DNA of 27,247 nt from Nitrospira sp. UBA2083. GTDB taxonomy: Bacteria > Nitrospirota > Nitrospiria > Nitrospirales > Nitrospiraceae. Positions within the stretch are counted from its first letter, which is position 1, and each line of letters opens with the position of its first letter. The notes beneath the pieces were generated by a model that searched no databases, was not told the DNA's origin, and saw only the letters and a program-made list of their open reading frames with translations. The stretch spans positions 4,687 to 31,933 of the forward strand of contig DCZN01000100.1 in assembly GCA_002331625.1 (NCBI GenBank), read 5' to 3'. The position numbers and the translations under genes are program-made. Below are positions 6,774 through 14,454 of the stretch, piece after piece.

Positions 6774-8621
6774 TCAGCTCGGTCGCCGAGAATGGCGTCG
6801 ACCGCGTCCACGGTGCCGAAACGCTGGTCCACGACTGACACCAGGGAGGCGGATGGTGACCGTCGTCCCTTCACCAGGAGCACTGCTGATCGCAATAGCC
6901 CCACCGTGTTCCTCGACGATTTTCTTGACGCTGGGGAGGCCCAACCCAATCCCTGAGCTTTTGGTGGTGAAAAACGGCTCAAACACTTTGTCGACGATTT
7001 CGGCAGGGATGGGAACTCCGTCGTTCTTGATGAGGATCTGAACCTCGAGGCCCCGCCCGGCGCGATGTTGGGTCACCTGGATGGTGAGATGGCCACCGGG
7101 GGACATGGCTTCGCATGCATTGCGGAAAATGCTCAAGAATGTCTGCTGGAGTTTGGCTTCATCACCGCGTACCGGGGCAATCACATTGGCATAGTCTTTG
7201 GTGACCTGGATACGGGTGGCTTCAAGATCGGTCCCGACCACGACCAGCGCGCTCTCGAGTACTTCGGGAATGCGGCAAAGATGGCGATTCAGCTCAAGCG
7301 GCTTCGCAAAGTCGAGGATCTCATTGAGAATCGACTCGATTCGAATCAGATCGCGCATGGCATTCTCCACCCGCGTCTGTGGATCGAAATCGAGAATCCC
7401 TTCGCCGGTCACTTCCTCAAGTTGCGATCGAATAGACGCCAAAGGTTCCCGGATTTCCGTCGCCAAGAACGCACTGAACTCGCCGATGGCAGCTTGACGT
7501 TCTTGCTTCCGAATAATGGGCTCAGAGGGAGCTGCGGGTATCAGTTGTGGGCCTGTCCCTCCGGCAGCGGCTGCCGGGGTTGGGGCAGGAGTCTGGGGTG
7601 CTGGAGTCTGGAGAAGGTCTGCCAGTTTCAGAATAATCGGTTCCAATGTGCGAGCATCGGTGGTTTGATACCGCTCTGGGTCTTTCGCGCCCAGTGTCAA
7701 CGTTCCACCGACTTGACCCTTGACGAAGAACGGAATCACAAGCGACGACTGAAACCGGTCCTTGAAGAGATGCTTATGATCCAAGAAGCGGCCCTGGGTG
7801 GAAGCGAGGTCGTGATCCACACGCGGTTTGCGATGGCGAACCGCCCATCCGGCGGCTGAACTGTCCAACGTCAGCCGGTGGCCTGGTTTGAGGTCTTTTT
7901 TGGCGTCCTTCTGCTCGGCTTTGACATCGCCAACGAGCCCCAGCACCTCAACGTTACCCGCGAGTGGATCATAGTAACAGGCCCAGGCACGATCGTAGGC
8001 TACGTAGTGATTGGCCTCGGTTAAGACGGCTTCGATTTTTTCTTGGAGCTCCGGGGAGAAGTGCTTGATCATCGGTGGAAACAGATCCGCTCCAGCTTGC
8101 GGGGGAGGAGCCGCTTCCTGAGCGACGTAGGGACGGCTCAACACGACGTTGGTATTGAACAGTCCTTCACGATCAAGCGCTTTCGTCATGCCGTCGCACA
8201 TCTGTTCCAGGTGTGCCTTGTCTTTCTTAGAAAAGGCGGCGCCCTCTTTCCGCCCAATAACAAGACAGCCATACACACGACCGAGGTGACGCAAGGGAAC
8301 GACCAGCAACGACTTGGCACCCGGGGTGATCAGCCGTAAACGCACAGTGTGCCCACCGTCCGGCTCATGTGCAGCCGGCGTCAAGGCCGCGGCGCGTTGA
8401 GTCGAAAGGGTCCGGAGAATGGCTTGGATGTCCCGCGGCGCGAACCCACGTGCGGCGTGTTCGACGAGAGGACCGTTCTCTTGATGAAAAATAGCCGCCA
8501 GGACCGAATCCGTGCCGATATCGTTCAGCGCGGTAGTCAGCGTCCGTTGAAGGAGAGTCTCGGGAGCCGGTTTAGCTTGAGGAGTCGACGTGGTCATACG
8601 TTCATATACACGCGAGGGCAT
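6774..8621 (-). CDS. Two-GAF-domain sensor histidine-kinase-like protein with phospho-acceptor His replaced by Thr
   Basis: This 615-residue soluble protein has two GAF-like domains (about residues 20-150 and 190-335), a Pro/Ala-rich linker (339-367), a dimerisation helix pair (about 370-440) and a HATPase_c domain (about 450-593). The ATPase boxes look intact: N-box N501 (FRNACEAM), G1 D534-x-G536 and G2 GIGLGL (557-562). The H-box reads FLATEIREPLASI, with Thr388 where His is expected, so normal autophosphorylation seems impossible. The last 22 residues are Arg-rich and low in GC3, whereas a shifted frame continues plausibly to 6686, suggesting a frameshift near 6850. The start is uncertain: no clear ribosome-binding site is seen, and an ATG at 8597 is an alternative. 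No response regulator is adjacent. Confidence 0.85.
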   Translation of the reverse strand: MPSRVYERMTTSTPQAKPAPETLLQRTLTTALNDIGTDSVLAAIFHQENGPLVEHAARGFAPRDIQAILRTLSTQRAAALTPAAHEPDGGHTVRLRLITPGAKSLLVVPLRHLGRVYGCLVIGRKEGAAFSKKDKAHLEQMCDGMTKALDREGLFNTNVVLSRPYVAQEAAPPPQAGADLFPPMIKHFSPELQEKIEAVLTEANHYVAYDRAWACYYDPLAGNVEVLGLVGDVKAEQKDAKKDLKPGHRLTLDSSAAGWAVRHRKPRVDHDLASTQGRFLDHKHLFKDRFQSSLVIPFFVKGQVGGTLTLGAKDPERYQTTDARTLEPIILKLADLLQTPAPQTPAPTPAAAAGGTGPQLIPAAPSEPIIRKQERQAAIGEFSAFLATEIREPLASIRSQLEEVTGEGILDFDPQTRVENAMRDLIRIESILNEILDFAKPLELNRHLCRIPEVLESALVVVGTDLEATRIQVTKDYANVIAPVRGDEAKLQQTFLSIFRNACEAMSPGGHLTIQVTQHRAGRGLEVQILIKNDGVPIPAEIVDKVFEPFFTTKSSGIGLGLPSVKKIVEEHGGAIAISSAPGEGTTVTIRLPGVSRGPAFRHRGRGRRHSRRPS

Positions 8622-8753
8622 TGTAGCCGGAATGTGGAGGAATAGCTACTCTCTCAGAATCTGGTGATCAACCGATCTTCACCCTCAGCCTCACCCCCGA
8701 CGAGACTACTGACACACTCCGGGTTGTTGCCCGAGGGTCGTATCTTTTGATGA

Positions 8754-9236
8754 TCAATCCCGTGGCATTTTGTCGGGGTCGAGTTCAACGAGGCGCAGCC
8801 GGCCGTTGCCGATGTGGTCCGTTTTGTAGAGGCGATCGCCGATCTGAATGGTTCCAATCAAAAGATTGCCGGTGATCACAAATGTGAAGTCGCCTTTCGT
8901 GGGAGGCTTGAAGGTCCCGCGGACGACAGCGGTGTCGTTGATACGCGAGACGGTAGAGTTGACGTCGAGTTCAGGCTTCGCATTATCGAAGAGTTCCAGG
9001 GTGATTCTGGGAAGTGGTCTGGCTGCGGCATCCTTGAGGACCTGAAGAAGCGGAAGATCGAGCGCAATCTCCCGATCGCGCAGCATCCACGGCTTCCGTG
9101 GTTGGCCCACAGGAGGGGATGTCAGGACGGTGTGCCACAAGCTTTTTGGTCCAGGGGGCTCGTCGGCCCACGCCATGGGGAAACCCATACCGCCCAGCAC
9201 GACAGCAAGAAGTACATATCGCAATCGGTACACCAC
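8754..9236 (-). CDS. Secreted protein homologous to the propeptide of the adjacent metallopeptidase
   Basis: This 160-residue protein starts at a GTG with AGAGGAG eight bases upstream and has a signal peptide (cleavage near AWA-DE, residue 24). Residues 49-156 align with residues 76-185 of the neighbouring metallopeptidase, upstream of its catalytic domain. Shared features are KPW at the start, LFD, an isolated RG, G-x4-GTI-x2-G-x-RLYK, and RLVE-x-D-x-D-x-M at the end. It lacks any protease domain. Because reprolysin-type propeptides act as intramolecular inhibitors or folding aids, this free-standing copy could inhibit or chaperone the protease in trans (inference). It is the second gene of the minus-strand pair, 114 bases after the protease, with a perfect hairpin between them. 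Confidence 0.82.
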   Translation of the reverse strand: MVYRLRYVLLAVVLGGMGFPMAWADEPPGPKSLWHTVLTSPPVGQPRKPWMLRDREIALDLPLLQVLKDAAARPLPRITLELFDNAKPELDVNSTVSRINDTAVVRGTFKPPTKGDFTFVITGNLLIGTIQIGDRLYKTDHIGNGRLRLVELDPDKMPRD

Positions 9237-9306
9237 GGATGGTCTCCTCTAATCCGGCACGTTGGTTACTCTCTTAGTATGACACACACTAGCTCTCGAC
9301 ACCATC

Positions 9307-9343
9307 GAGACAGGAAGGACCGTGCTTCAGTCCTTCCTGTCTC
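9307..9343. terminator. Perfect 14-bp stem hairpin between protease and propeptide-like genes
   Basis: GAGACAGGAAGGAC (9307-9320) is exactly complementary to 9330-9343, with a 9-base loop. It lies eight bases after the metallopeptidase stop. There is no T-tract on either side, so it may be a weak or factor-assisted terminator, or an mRNA-stabilising hairpin giving the two genes different expression levels. Confidence 0.6.
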
Positions 9344-9350
9344 CTCACCA

Positions 9351-10922
9351 TTACGGGAGTGGCGCACGAGACTTTCCGCGCGATTTCTCGGGAGACTCGT
9401 TACGAGGTTTGTCGCGAGAATCGTCATTCGCGTCATCATCCGAGTCATCGTCCGGATCGTCATCTAGATTGTCACGAGAATCAGGACGAGAGTCCTTCGA
9501 TCCACTTGGTGACGCAGCGGCGGAGGTTGCGGTCCCCGTGCGCCAGGCGGCGATGACGTTCCGGACCTCGTTCATAGAACGCGCATTGTCCGCGGAGTTC
9601 GAGGGGTTGATTCTATGATCGATGCCGGCTGGGCGTCCGTTGATCCGGATCTTCGGGTTTGAGAAGTATCTTACGCGAGGGCAGGACACATTGGGGCAAG
9701 GATAGGCCATGATGGTCCTGAATTTTCCGACGGGGTCTCGGTAGCCATAGGAGTAGGGAAACACGCCGGTACCGCCGCTCGTGCGATCGTGAGCATTGCC
9801 CATGTTATGCCCCAGTTCATGGGTCAGGGTATTGTTCGATACACAGTCGCGATCCGTTACGCTGAAGGCCCAAGGCGCAAAAGTGGCTCGTGGGCCGTTC
9901 GCCATGACGTAGGCAATGCCGCAATAGCTCCCGCCGTTGTCCACGATCAAAGCGACGAGATCGGCTTTGTATTGATTCCGCAATGTGTGCACCTGGTCCA
10001 TGAAGCCATCGCTCGTGCTACGGAGGCGGACTAGATCGGTATTGATGTTACCCGTTTCCGTATACGCGACCTCGGCAGCACGCACCAGCCGGAGCTGCAT
10101 AGCGACTTGGCTGTTTCGGTAGGCCTGATTGGCCAGATCGACGCCCAGGGCAATCAATGCATTCATCGCTGCCTGACCGCCCTGCTTGACGCGCGCGGTC
10201 GATGTATACACGACTAAGAGATCGACCATCGTGTTCGTTATTGCGGCTGCCGTCGTCACGCTGCCGGTCGTGGCGGACGCACTGAGCTCCTGGAGTTCAG
10301 GTTCTGGAGCAGGAGGCTCTGCAGGAGTTCCGTCGTCCGGCACCACGAGTGGATGGTGATCCGGCCGCATGGCGTCTTCATCAATTTCGACGAGACGATG
10401 ACGGTTGTCCTCGGCTGGCTCAATTTTATACAGACGCTGACCCGAGACGATCGTCCCTGCCATCTTTTTGCCGCGCACGGCCAAAGTGACATCGCTGTCC
10501 TGGTCACCTTGTAACCGCCCACGCCACACCCTCGCCTTGTTGCCATGGGCTTCGGGTTCATCGAGTTCCAGTGTGTATGTGCCGGCATCGAAGAGATCCA
10601 CGGAGAGCCCCTGTTTCGAGTCTTTCTGGGCGAGTTTCATCGCTTCCAGCGCTGCAGGGTTGAGCCCCATCGTGCGGTGCCGTCGTACCCATGGTTTCGC
10701 TATTTGTGGTGACGGAAATGCCTGATCGATTGCAGGCGGAATATTGCTTGGAGTTTCTATAAAGAGCGGGACCGGCGATACTGTCGATGCACAGATTCCG
10801 GCTGTCGGTACGCTCAGCGCTGCGACGCCGAGACACAAGGCCATCATGCGTGAGGACAAGAACGAGCGGCGTTGTGTTCGACCACCCCTTGGTGACTGTC
10901 GCAATGGCAGAATCTGCTCCAT
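9351..10922 (-). CDS. Secreted reprolysin-type (M12) zinc metallopeptidase
   Basis: This 523-residue preproprotein starts at the ATG at 10922, which has AGGAGG five bases upstream (an in-frame start at 10967 lacks this). A signal or membrane segment lies at about residues 25-45. A propeptide (about 76-190) is followed by a Pro/Glu-rich linker (195-215). The metallopeptidase domain (about 230-465) has the extended zinc motif HELGHNMGNAHD (H368, E369, H372, H378) and the Met-turn TIMAYPC (M405), typical of metzincins. After the domain comes a charged low-complexity tail (about 475-523) with Asp-rich then Lys/Arg-rich blocks. The protein probably degrades extracellular or envelope proteins. The downstream gene encodes a lone copy of the propeptide. 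Confidence 0.93.
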   Translation of the reverse strand: MEQILPLRQSPRGGRTQRRSFLSSRMMALCLGVAALSVPTAGICASTVSPVPLFIETPSNIPPAIDQAFPSPQIAKPWVRRHRTMGLNPAALEAMKLAQKDSKQGLSVDLFDAGTYTLELDEPEAHGNKARVWRGRLQGDQDSDVTLAVRGKKMAGTIVSGQRLYKIEPAEDNRHRLVEIDEDAMRPDHHPLVVPDDGTPAEPPAPEPELQELSASATTGSVTTAAAITNTMVDLLVVYTSTARVKQGGQAAMNALIALGVDLANQAYRNSQVAMQLRLVRAAEVAYTETGNINTDLVRLRSTSDGFMDQVHTLRNQYKADLVALIVDNGGSYCGIAYVMANGPRATFAPWAFSVTDRDCVSNNTLTHELGHNMGNAHDRTSGGTGVFPYSYGYRDPVGKFRTIMAYPCPNVSCPRVRYFSNPKIRINGRPAGIDHRINPSNSADNARSMNEVRNVIAAWRTGTATSAAASPSGSKDSRPDSRDNLDDDPDDDSDDDANDDSRDKPRNESPEKSRGKSRAPLP

Positions 10923-11408
10923 GTAACCTCCTATGTGTTGAAGAGTTGCCGTCCCTTCATGAAGCAATGCGCATACCTATTTAGTCCGTGGAACATGTAG
11001 CCGGCGTGACGATCAGATCCGATGCAGGATCAACGCTTTTATCATGGGGAGGTGTCTGCTCTTGATGCAGGTAGGAACGAGAATGTTCTGTCGAGGTGTA
11101 AAAGTGAAGGGCATGCCCTACGCGGAAAACCAGAGCATCACTGGTCACCTGTTCTACTGTGAAACAGAATGTGCCTGGGTGCGCAGTCCGTGAGGTGACT
11201 CATTTGTGGAATCCGCAGGGGTGGGAGGGAAGTAGCAGGAAGGTGTTCATTCGACAGTTCGAGACGATCCGACCAAGATTTAGAACAAGATTCTTGCTGC
11301 AATCGAACGGGTGGTACATCGAGTGAGCAGTCGTGGCCATTTTGATAGATCTGTGCCGATCGCTTCAAGATCATTTTCCCAGTCTGGCAACGCATCACAC
11401 GCGTGACG
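10923..11408. other. Intergenic stretch without a convincing gene
   Basis: This stretch of about 490 bases should hold the promoter of the metallopeptidase gene, but I could not pick a clear -35/-10 pair. A minus-strand open frame of 122 codons (11138-11506) overlaps the next gene and has no signal, domain or ribosome-binding site, so it was not called. Confidence 0.5.
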
Positions 11409-11810
11409 CTACCAACCATATAACCCAAACGGGCGCGGCCAGGTTTGTACTGTGTTGCGCAGAGAGCCGACGGGTGAATCGTAATCAATCCAGTTCTGCA
11501 TACCATACAACCCGCCCTGCATCATGCGGTTTCGCATAGAACCAACAGGAGCGCTATGGTCGTACCAGTCCGCTGGAAATGGGCGCAGCCGGTTATAACT
11601 CGGACTCGAGTGTGCCTCGGGATAGGTCCTGGCTGGAGCAATTGTGAGCGCACCGACTGCGATGGGGCGACAATCTGACAGCTCTCTGTCTGTGTAGAGC
11701 AGAGTGCCTGAAGGACCTGGGCACTGATACATGGGCGCGTCTATCGCGAACGCCAGCGCGGGAATCGAGACAGCAAGCACTCCGGCCAAAGACATGAATA
11801 GGCATTTCAT
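11409..11810 (-). CDS. Exported DUF4124-like small protein
   Basis: This 133-residue protein has GGAGG six bases before the ATG and a signal peptide (LAFA-ID, cleavage near residue 22). The first part of the mature protein (MYQCPGPSGTLLYTDRELSDCRPI, residues 27-50) has the pattern of DUF4124 proteins: a Tyr/Gln-Cys strand, a G-x-x-x-YTD turn and a second Cys, which could form a disulfide. The rest contains two similar segments, SAPVGSMRNRM and DSPVGSLRNTV (about residues 86-118), a short internal repeat. It ends in aromatic residues (PFGLYGW). It stands alone on the minus strand. The function is not known. Confidence 0.75.
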   Translation of the reverse strand: MKCLFMSLAGVLAVSIPALAFAIDAPMYQCPGPSGTLLYTDRELSDCRPIAVGALTIAPARTYPEAHSSPSYNRLRPFPADWYDHSAPVGSMRNRMMQGGLYGMQNWIDYDSPVGSLRNTVQTWPRPFGLYGW

Positions 11811-12310
11811 CGTTCACCTCCCATTTCTGGATGCAGGACTTTCATCGATTCAAAAAGTTCTGACATCAGCCTATGGCCATAGTGAGCCTAATGCCATACA
11901 GCGTTGGAGGGGCCGAGCGAGTAAGGCTTCTACTCTGTCTGTTTCGTATGTTGAGGTCTCGATCGTATTAAAGAAGGCTAATCCGCAACGCAGGTGACCA
12001 AACAGTGCGGATCCGGAGTGAGGTCGGCTTGTGCTGATGTTCATCGTATCAAAACCGATACGTCGGCTGTACCCATCAGATTCACCTTGCCTGATCTGAG
12101 CGCCTTGGGGGCGGACTGGTTGGATTCTCTCAATCAAAGATGCTTGATATTTTCAACAGTTCTGCTGGGTCCACTCCTGATAATAGGAAAATATCTGCTG
12201 GCACGCGAGTTGCTATGTAGCTAAGCATGACAGTCATAAGATCGGCGGCGCCTCCGATCTCAAGAATATGCAACCATTTACAATAGTCTAAAAGAAAGGG
12301 AAGGGACAAC
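11811..12310. other. Intergenic stretch of about 500 bases
   Basis: No convincing gene was found; an 88-codon minus-strand frame at 11871-12137 has no coding character. A near-perfect 22-bp palindrome lies at 12239-12260, and the leader of the small membrane protein gene occupies the right end. Confidence 0.5.
12239..12260. repeat. 22-bp palindrome upstream of the small membrane protein gene
   Basis: AGATCGG and CCGATCT form the outer arms, and the inner bases pair except for one mismatch. It lies 50 bases before the ATG at 12311 and could be an operator or part of an attenuator. Confidence 0.4.
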
Positions 12311-12457
12311 ATGTTTGGAGATATGGCGATGATGACAATCTGGGTGTCGATGAACATGGCGATCATGACGTTGACGGTATTCATGTATCACATCGGCAAA
12401 TCGAGCCGTGAAGAGTATCAGCAAGAAGATGTGGTCAATGAAAAACGGGCCGATTGA
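12311..12457 (+). CDS. 48-residue single-pass membrane protein
   Basis: This short frame starts with an ATG preceded by GGGAAGGG about five bases upstream. The protein has one hydrophobic Met-rich segment (about residues 5-27, with Trp11 and several Met) followed by a charged tail (GKSSREEYQQEDVVNEKRAD). The predicted topology is one transmembrane helix with a cytoplasmic polar C-terminus. Size and layout resemble small accessory subunits of membrane complexes (for example CcoQ or CydX-like proteins), but no family signature is present and no oxidase genes lie nearby. It lies alone on the plus strand between two minus-strand genes. Confidence 0.6.
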   Translation: MFGDMAMMTIWVSMNMAIMTLTVFMYHIGKSSREEYQQEDVVNEKRAD

Positions 12458-12616
12458 GGTCCTGGTGGTCAAGGGAGCGTGAAAAGGTTATGACGACCTA
12501 TTTCCACCACGCGTGCACGGCACGCCGGTTATCCGAATCGGCGTGCCGCAACGGCCAAGAGACGAGCGCTCCAGCTGGCAAATAGCACTTCTGCCTCAGG
12601 GTACTGCCTTCAGCAA

Positions 12617-13075
12617 TCAATCTGGGTTGATGATTTTGGGAGGACGACGGTGTTCCTCCATGGTTTCTAGGTGGGGATGGCGGTCGACGGTCCAGCTGTT
12701 CAGAATGGTTGTGACCAGGCTGATGACCAATGCACCGCCGACAGAAGCCCAAAATCCTGACACCGTGAATCCCTTCACCAGAAAGGCCGTGAGTCCAAGG
12801 AGTAATGCGTTCAAGACGACGAGAAAAAGCCCCAGCGTAAAGACGATCAACGGCAAGGTCAGCAGAAAAAGGACAGGACGGAGAAGCACATTTAAGAATG
12901 TGAGGACCACCACCGCGGCGAGCCCGGAGGTGAGGCTGTTCGCTTCCAGCCCAGGAACCATGGCAATCGCCAAGAACACCGCAATCCCGGTGATGAACAC
13001 CCGCATGAGGGCGTGCCGCACTCCCCCGTGAAAGGGTGACTCATGGACGGCCCGTGCGAAACGAATGCTCGGCAT
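12617..13075 (-). CDS. Phage-holin-superfamily-IV-like membrane protein (PF04020 type)
   Basis: This 152-residue protein has about four transmembrane segments: near residues 24-42, 50-66, 68-98 and 106-126. The pattern FLNVLLRPVLFLLTLPLIVFTLGLFLVVLNALLLGLTAFLV is typical of the family named mycobacterial 4-TMS phage holin, superfamily IV. Despite the name these are ordinary chromosomal membrane proteins of unknown function, not evidence of a prophage. The ATG at 13075 lies two bases after the stop of the preceding gene, favouring translational coupling; the internal ATG at residue 24 is an alternative start and would better fit the usual family length of about 115-130. Confidence 0.82.
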   Translation of the reverse strand: MPSIRFARAVHESPFHGGVRHALMRVFITGIAVFLAIAMVPGLEANSLTSGLAAVVVLTFLNVLLRPVLFLLTLPLIVFTLGLFLVVLNALLLGLTAFLVKGFTVSGFWASVGGALVISLVTTILNSWTVDRHPHLETMEEHRRPPKIINPD

Positions 13076-13077
13076 GC

Positions 13078-13419
13078 TTATCGGGGGGGTGCAGGGTTTC
13101 TGATCGGTGAATAATGCACGACCGTAGCCGTGACTTTCTTGTTCTTCTCATCTTTCGAGGCTTCGATGATGACGCGGTCGCCCGCAGCGGGCAAGTCGAG
13201 CGATTTTGGGTTGTTTTTATTCTTATATTTCACCTGCTTCGTCAGCAGGACTGATACGACCGCCCCTTTGGCAGTTTTTACTTCGATATGTTTGTCGTCA
13301 ATCGAGGTGACGATACCGAGCACGTGCAGCAGCACTTCCGGATCCTTGGCTGATGCCACCGGGGCCAGCGACAGGAGCGTGAACAGAACCAGGGTTGTTG
13401 TGATGAATCGAGTTCTCAT
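13078..13419 (-). CDS. Small periplasmic protein, DUF5666-like OB-type fold
   Basis: This 113-residue protein has a signal peptide (cleavage near ASA-KD, residue 24). The mature part has alternating beta-strands: VLGIVTSIDDKHIEVKTAKG, AVVSVLLTKQVKYKN, then GDRVIIEAS and KVTATVVHY. This is the layout of small OB-fold or DUF5666-type proteins, which often handle metals or sit in envelope stress loci, though no ligand can be read here. GAGAGGAAG lies directly before the ATG. A good promoter (13431-13460) lies just upstream and gives a very short leader. The gene is first in a pair with the 4-TM membrane protein, whose start is two bases after this stop. Confidence 0.72.
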   Translation of the reverse strand: MRTRFITTTLVLFTLLSLAPVASAKDPEVLLHVLGIVTSIDDKHIEVKTAKGAVVSVLLTKQVKYKNKNNPKSLDLPAAGDRVIIEASKDEKNKKVTATVVHYSPIRNPAPPR

Positions 13420-13430
13420 CTTCCTCTCTC

Positions 13431-13460
13431 ACTATACAAATTCTTCAGTCTGAATGTCAC
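13431..13460 (-). promoter_or_regulatory. Sigma70-type promoter with very short leader
   Basis: On the minus strand GTGACA (13460-13455) and TATAGT (13436-13431) are 18 bases apart. Only 11 bases separate the -10 from the ATG at 13419, so the transcript would start about four to seven bases before the start codon. Confidence 0.5.
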
Positions 13461-13549
13461 CTCGCGATTCGCTCGGGAAGAACTCAACAATTTCAGACAG
13501 CGATGGGTCACACACGCAAATGTTACCGGTCTGTGACGGAAATCTTGAA

Positions 13550-14371
13550 TTAAGCAGACGTTCTTTCGGTATGGTGGGACGGTTGAACACCAGCAAGACG
13601 AACGAGTAGGAGAGCGAGGATAGGCAGGTGCATGAGCAGGCCGCTCATTCCCATGAACGTTTCACCGATCCAAAACGTCATACCAAGGTTAAAGGCGAGG
13701 ACCCCATAGTATAAGCCGATACCGAGCGCGAGTCGCAGAGTAATCGGGTCAGGTGGTGAAGGAGGAGAGAGCCGCCGGTCCACTGGGAAATACATGGCGA
13801 GTGACAGTAGTCCAACCACGGTCCAGCCGATATAGTTCGCCATCGGAACACCGAAGTGCCAGCCTGGGTCCGGGTAATAATAGATCTTGCCCAAGAACCA
13901 ACGGTCACCTCGCAAGGCGACGGGATCGATCACCATGTCGATAAAGGCAAACAGAAACGCGGTCAAACCATAGACGGCCCAACTCGTGCGGGCATTCAGG
14001 TCGAAACGGAGGGGCGTCAGAACATGAGCCGCTGTCGGCGACGAGGATTCACGTGGCAGTCGAAGCCCGAGTGCGACACAGTAGGAGGCAAACAGCAGGA
14101 AGCTGAACGAGATGGAATCCATGAACGGCACGTCGAAAAAGTAGAGCTCCTGCCCAACGGTCGAACCGTTGTAAAAATACCAACCGAAGGGAATGCCGGT
14201 TCTCGTGGATGAAAATTCACAGATAAAGGCTGTGAACCAGCTGATGAGCCAAAAGCGCCAGGTGCGGGGCCAGCCGATCAATTGGATCGCGGAAAAGAGA
14301 AACGCGGCAAGAAAAAGAAAAACGTAGGGGCGAAGGACAACCGTCTTAATAACGAGATCGAAGACGTCCAT
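13550..14371 (-). CDS. Carotenoid biosynthesis protein, CruF/COG2324 family
   Basis: This 273-residue integral membrane protein has seven or so hydrophobic segments and the family-typical motifs EFSSTRTGIPFGWYFYNG (about residues 51-68) and FFDVPFMDSISFSFLLFASYC. The DMVIDPVALRGDRWFLG segment and the GVPMANYIGWTVVG segment are also characteristic. The family includes gamma-carotene 1',2'-hydratase (CruF) and bisanhydrobacterioruberin hydratase, which hydrate the psi end group of carotenoids; the exact substrate here is open. The start is the ATG at 14371, just after an in-frame GTG at 14374. It lies downstream of the HpnA and polyprenyl synthase genes on the same strand, giving an isoprenoid-lipid gene group. 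Confidence 0.87.
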   Translation of the reverse strand: MDVFDLVIKTVVLRPYVFLFLAAFLFSAIQLIGWPRTWRFWLISWFTAFICEFSSTRTGIPFGWYFYNGSTVGQELYFFDVPFMDSISFSFLLFASYCVALGLRLPRESSSPTAAHVLTPLRFDLNARTSWAVYGLTAFLFAFIDMVIDPVALRGDRWFLGKIYYYPDPGWHFGVPMANYIGWTVVGLLSLAMYFPVDRRLSPPSPPDPITLRLALGIGLYYGVLAFNLGMTFWIGETFMGMSGLLMHLPILALLLVRLAGVQPSHHTERTSA

Positions 14372-14383
14372 CACATACTGAAT

Positions 14384-14430
14384 TGTGAGTGGTTAGTCGT
14401 GAGTTGCCAACTGAACACTCATCACTCAAG
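14384..14430. repeat. Imperfect GTGAGT-rich inverted repeat in the isoprenoid gene group
   Basis: The left arm (TTGTGAGTGGTTAGTCGTGA) and the right arm (ACACTCATCACTCAA) are imperfectly complementary. The element lies between the epimerase and carotenoid genes and resembles the GTGA-based repeat in the next gap. Confidence 0.4.
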
Positions 14431-14454
14431 ATGAAAAACTGGCTTGTGGGCTCA

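Noticed and set aside
7065..7859. 264-codon plus-strand frame opposite the histidine-kinase-like gene
   Set aside because: The minus-strand ATPase boxes and GAF domains show the true coding strand.
8690..8735. Weak hairpin after the propeptide-like gene
   Set aside because: The stem is only six pairs with a bulge, and there is no T-tract, so it does not support a terminator call.
11138..11506. Minus-strand open frame of 122 codons
   Set aside because: It overlaps the DUF4124-like gene, has mixed codon use, no ribosome-binding site and no recognisable domain.
12617..13075. Prophage or lysis gene suggested by the holin name
   Set aside because: The holin superfamily IV label covers common chromosomal membrane proteins, and no other phage genes are nearby.
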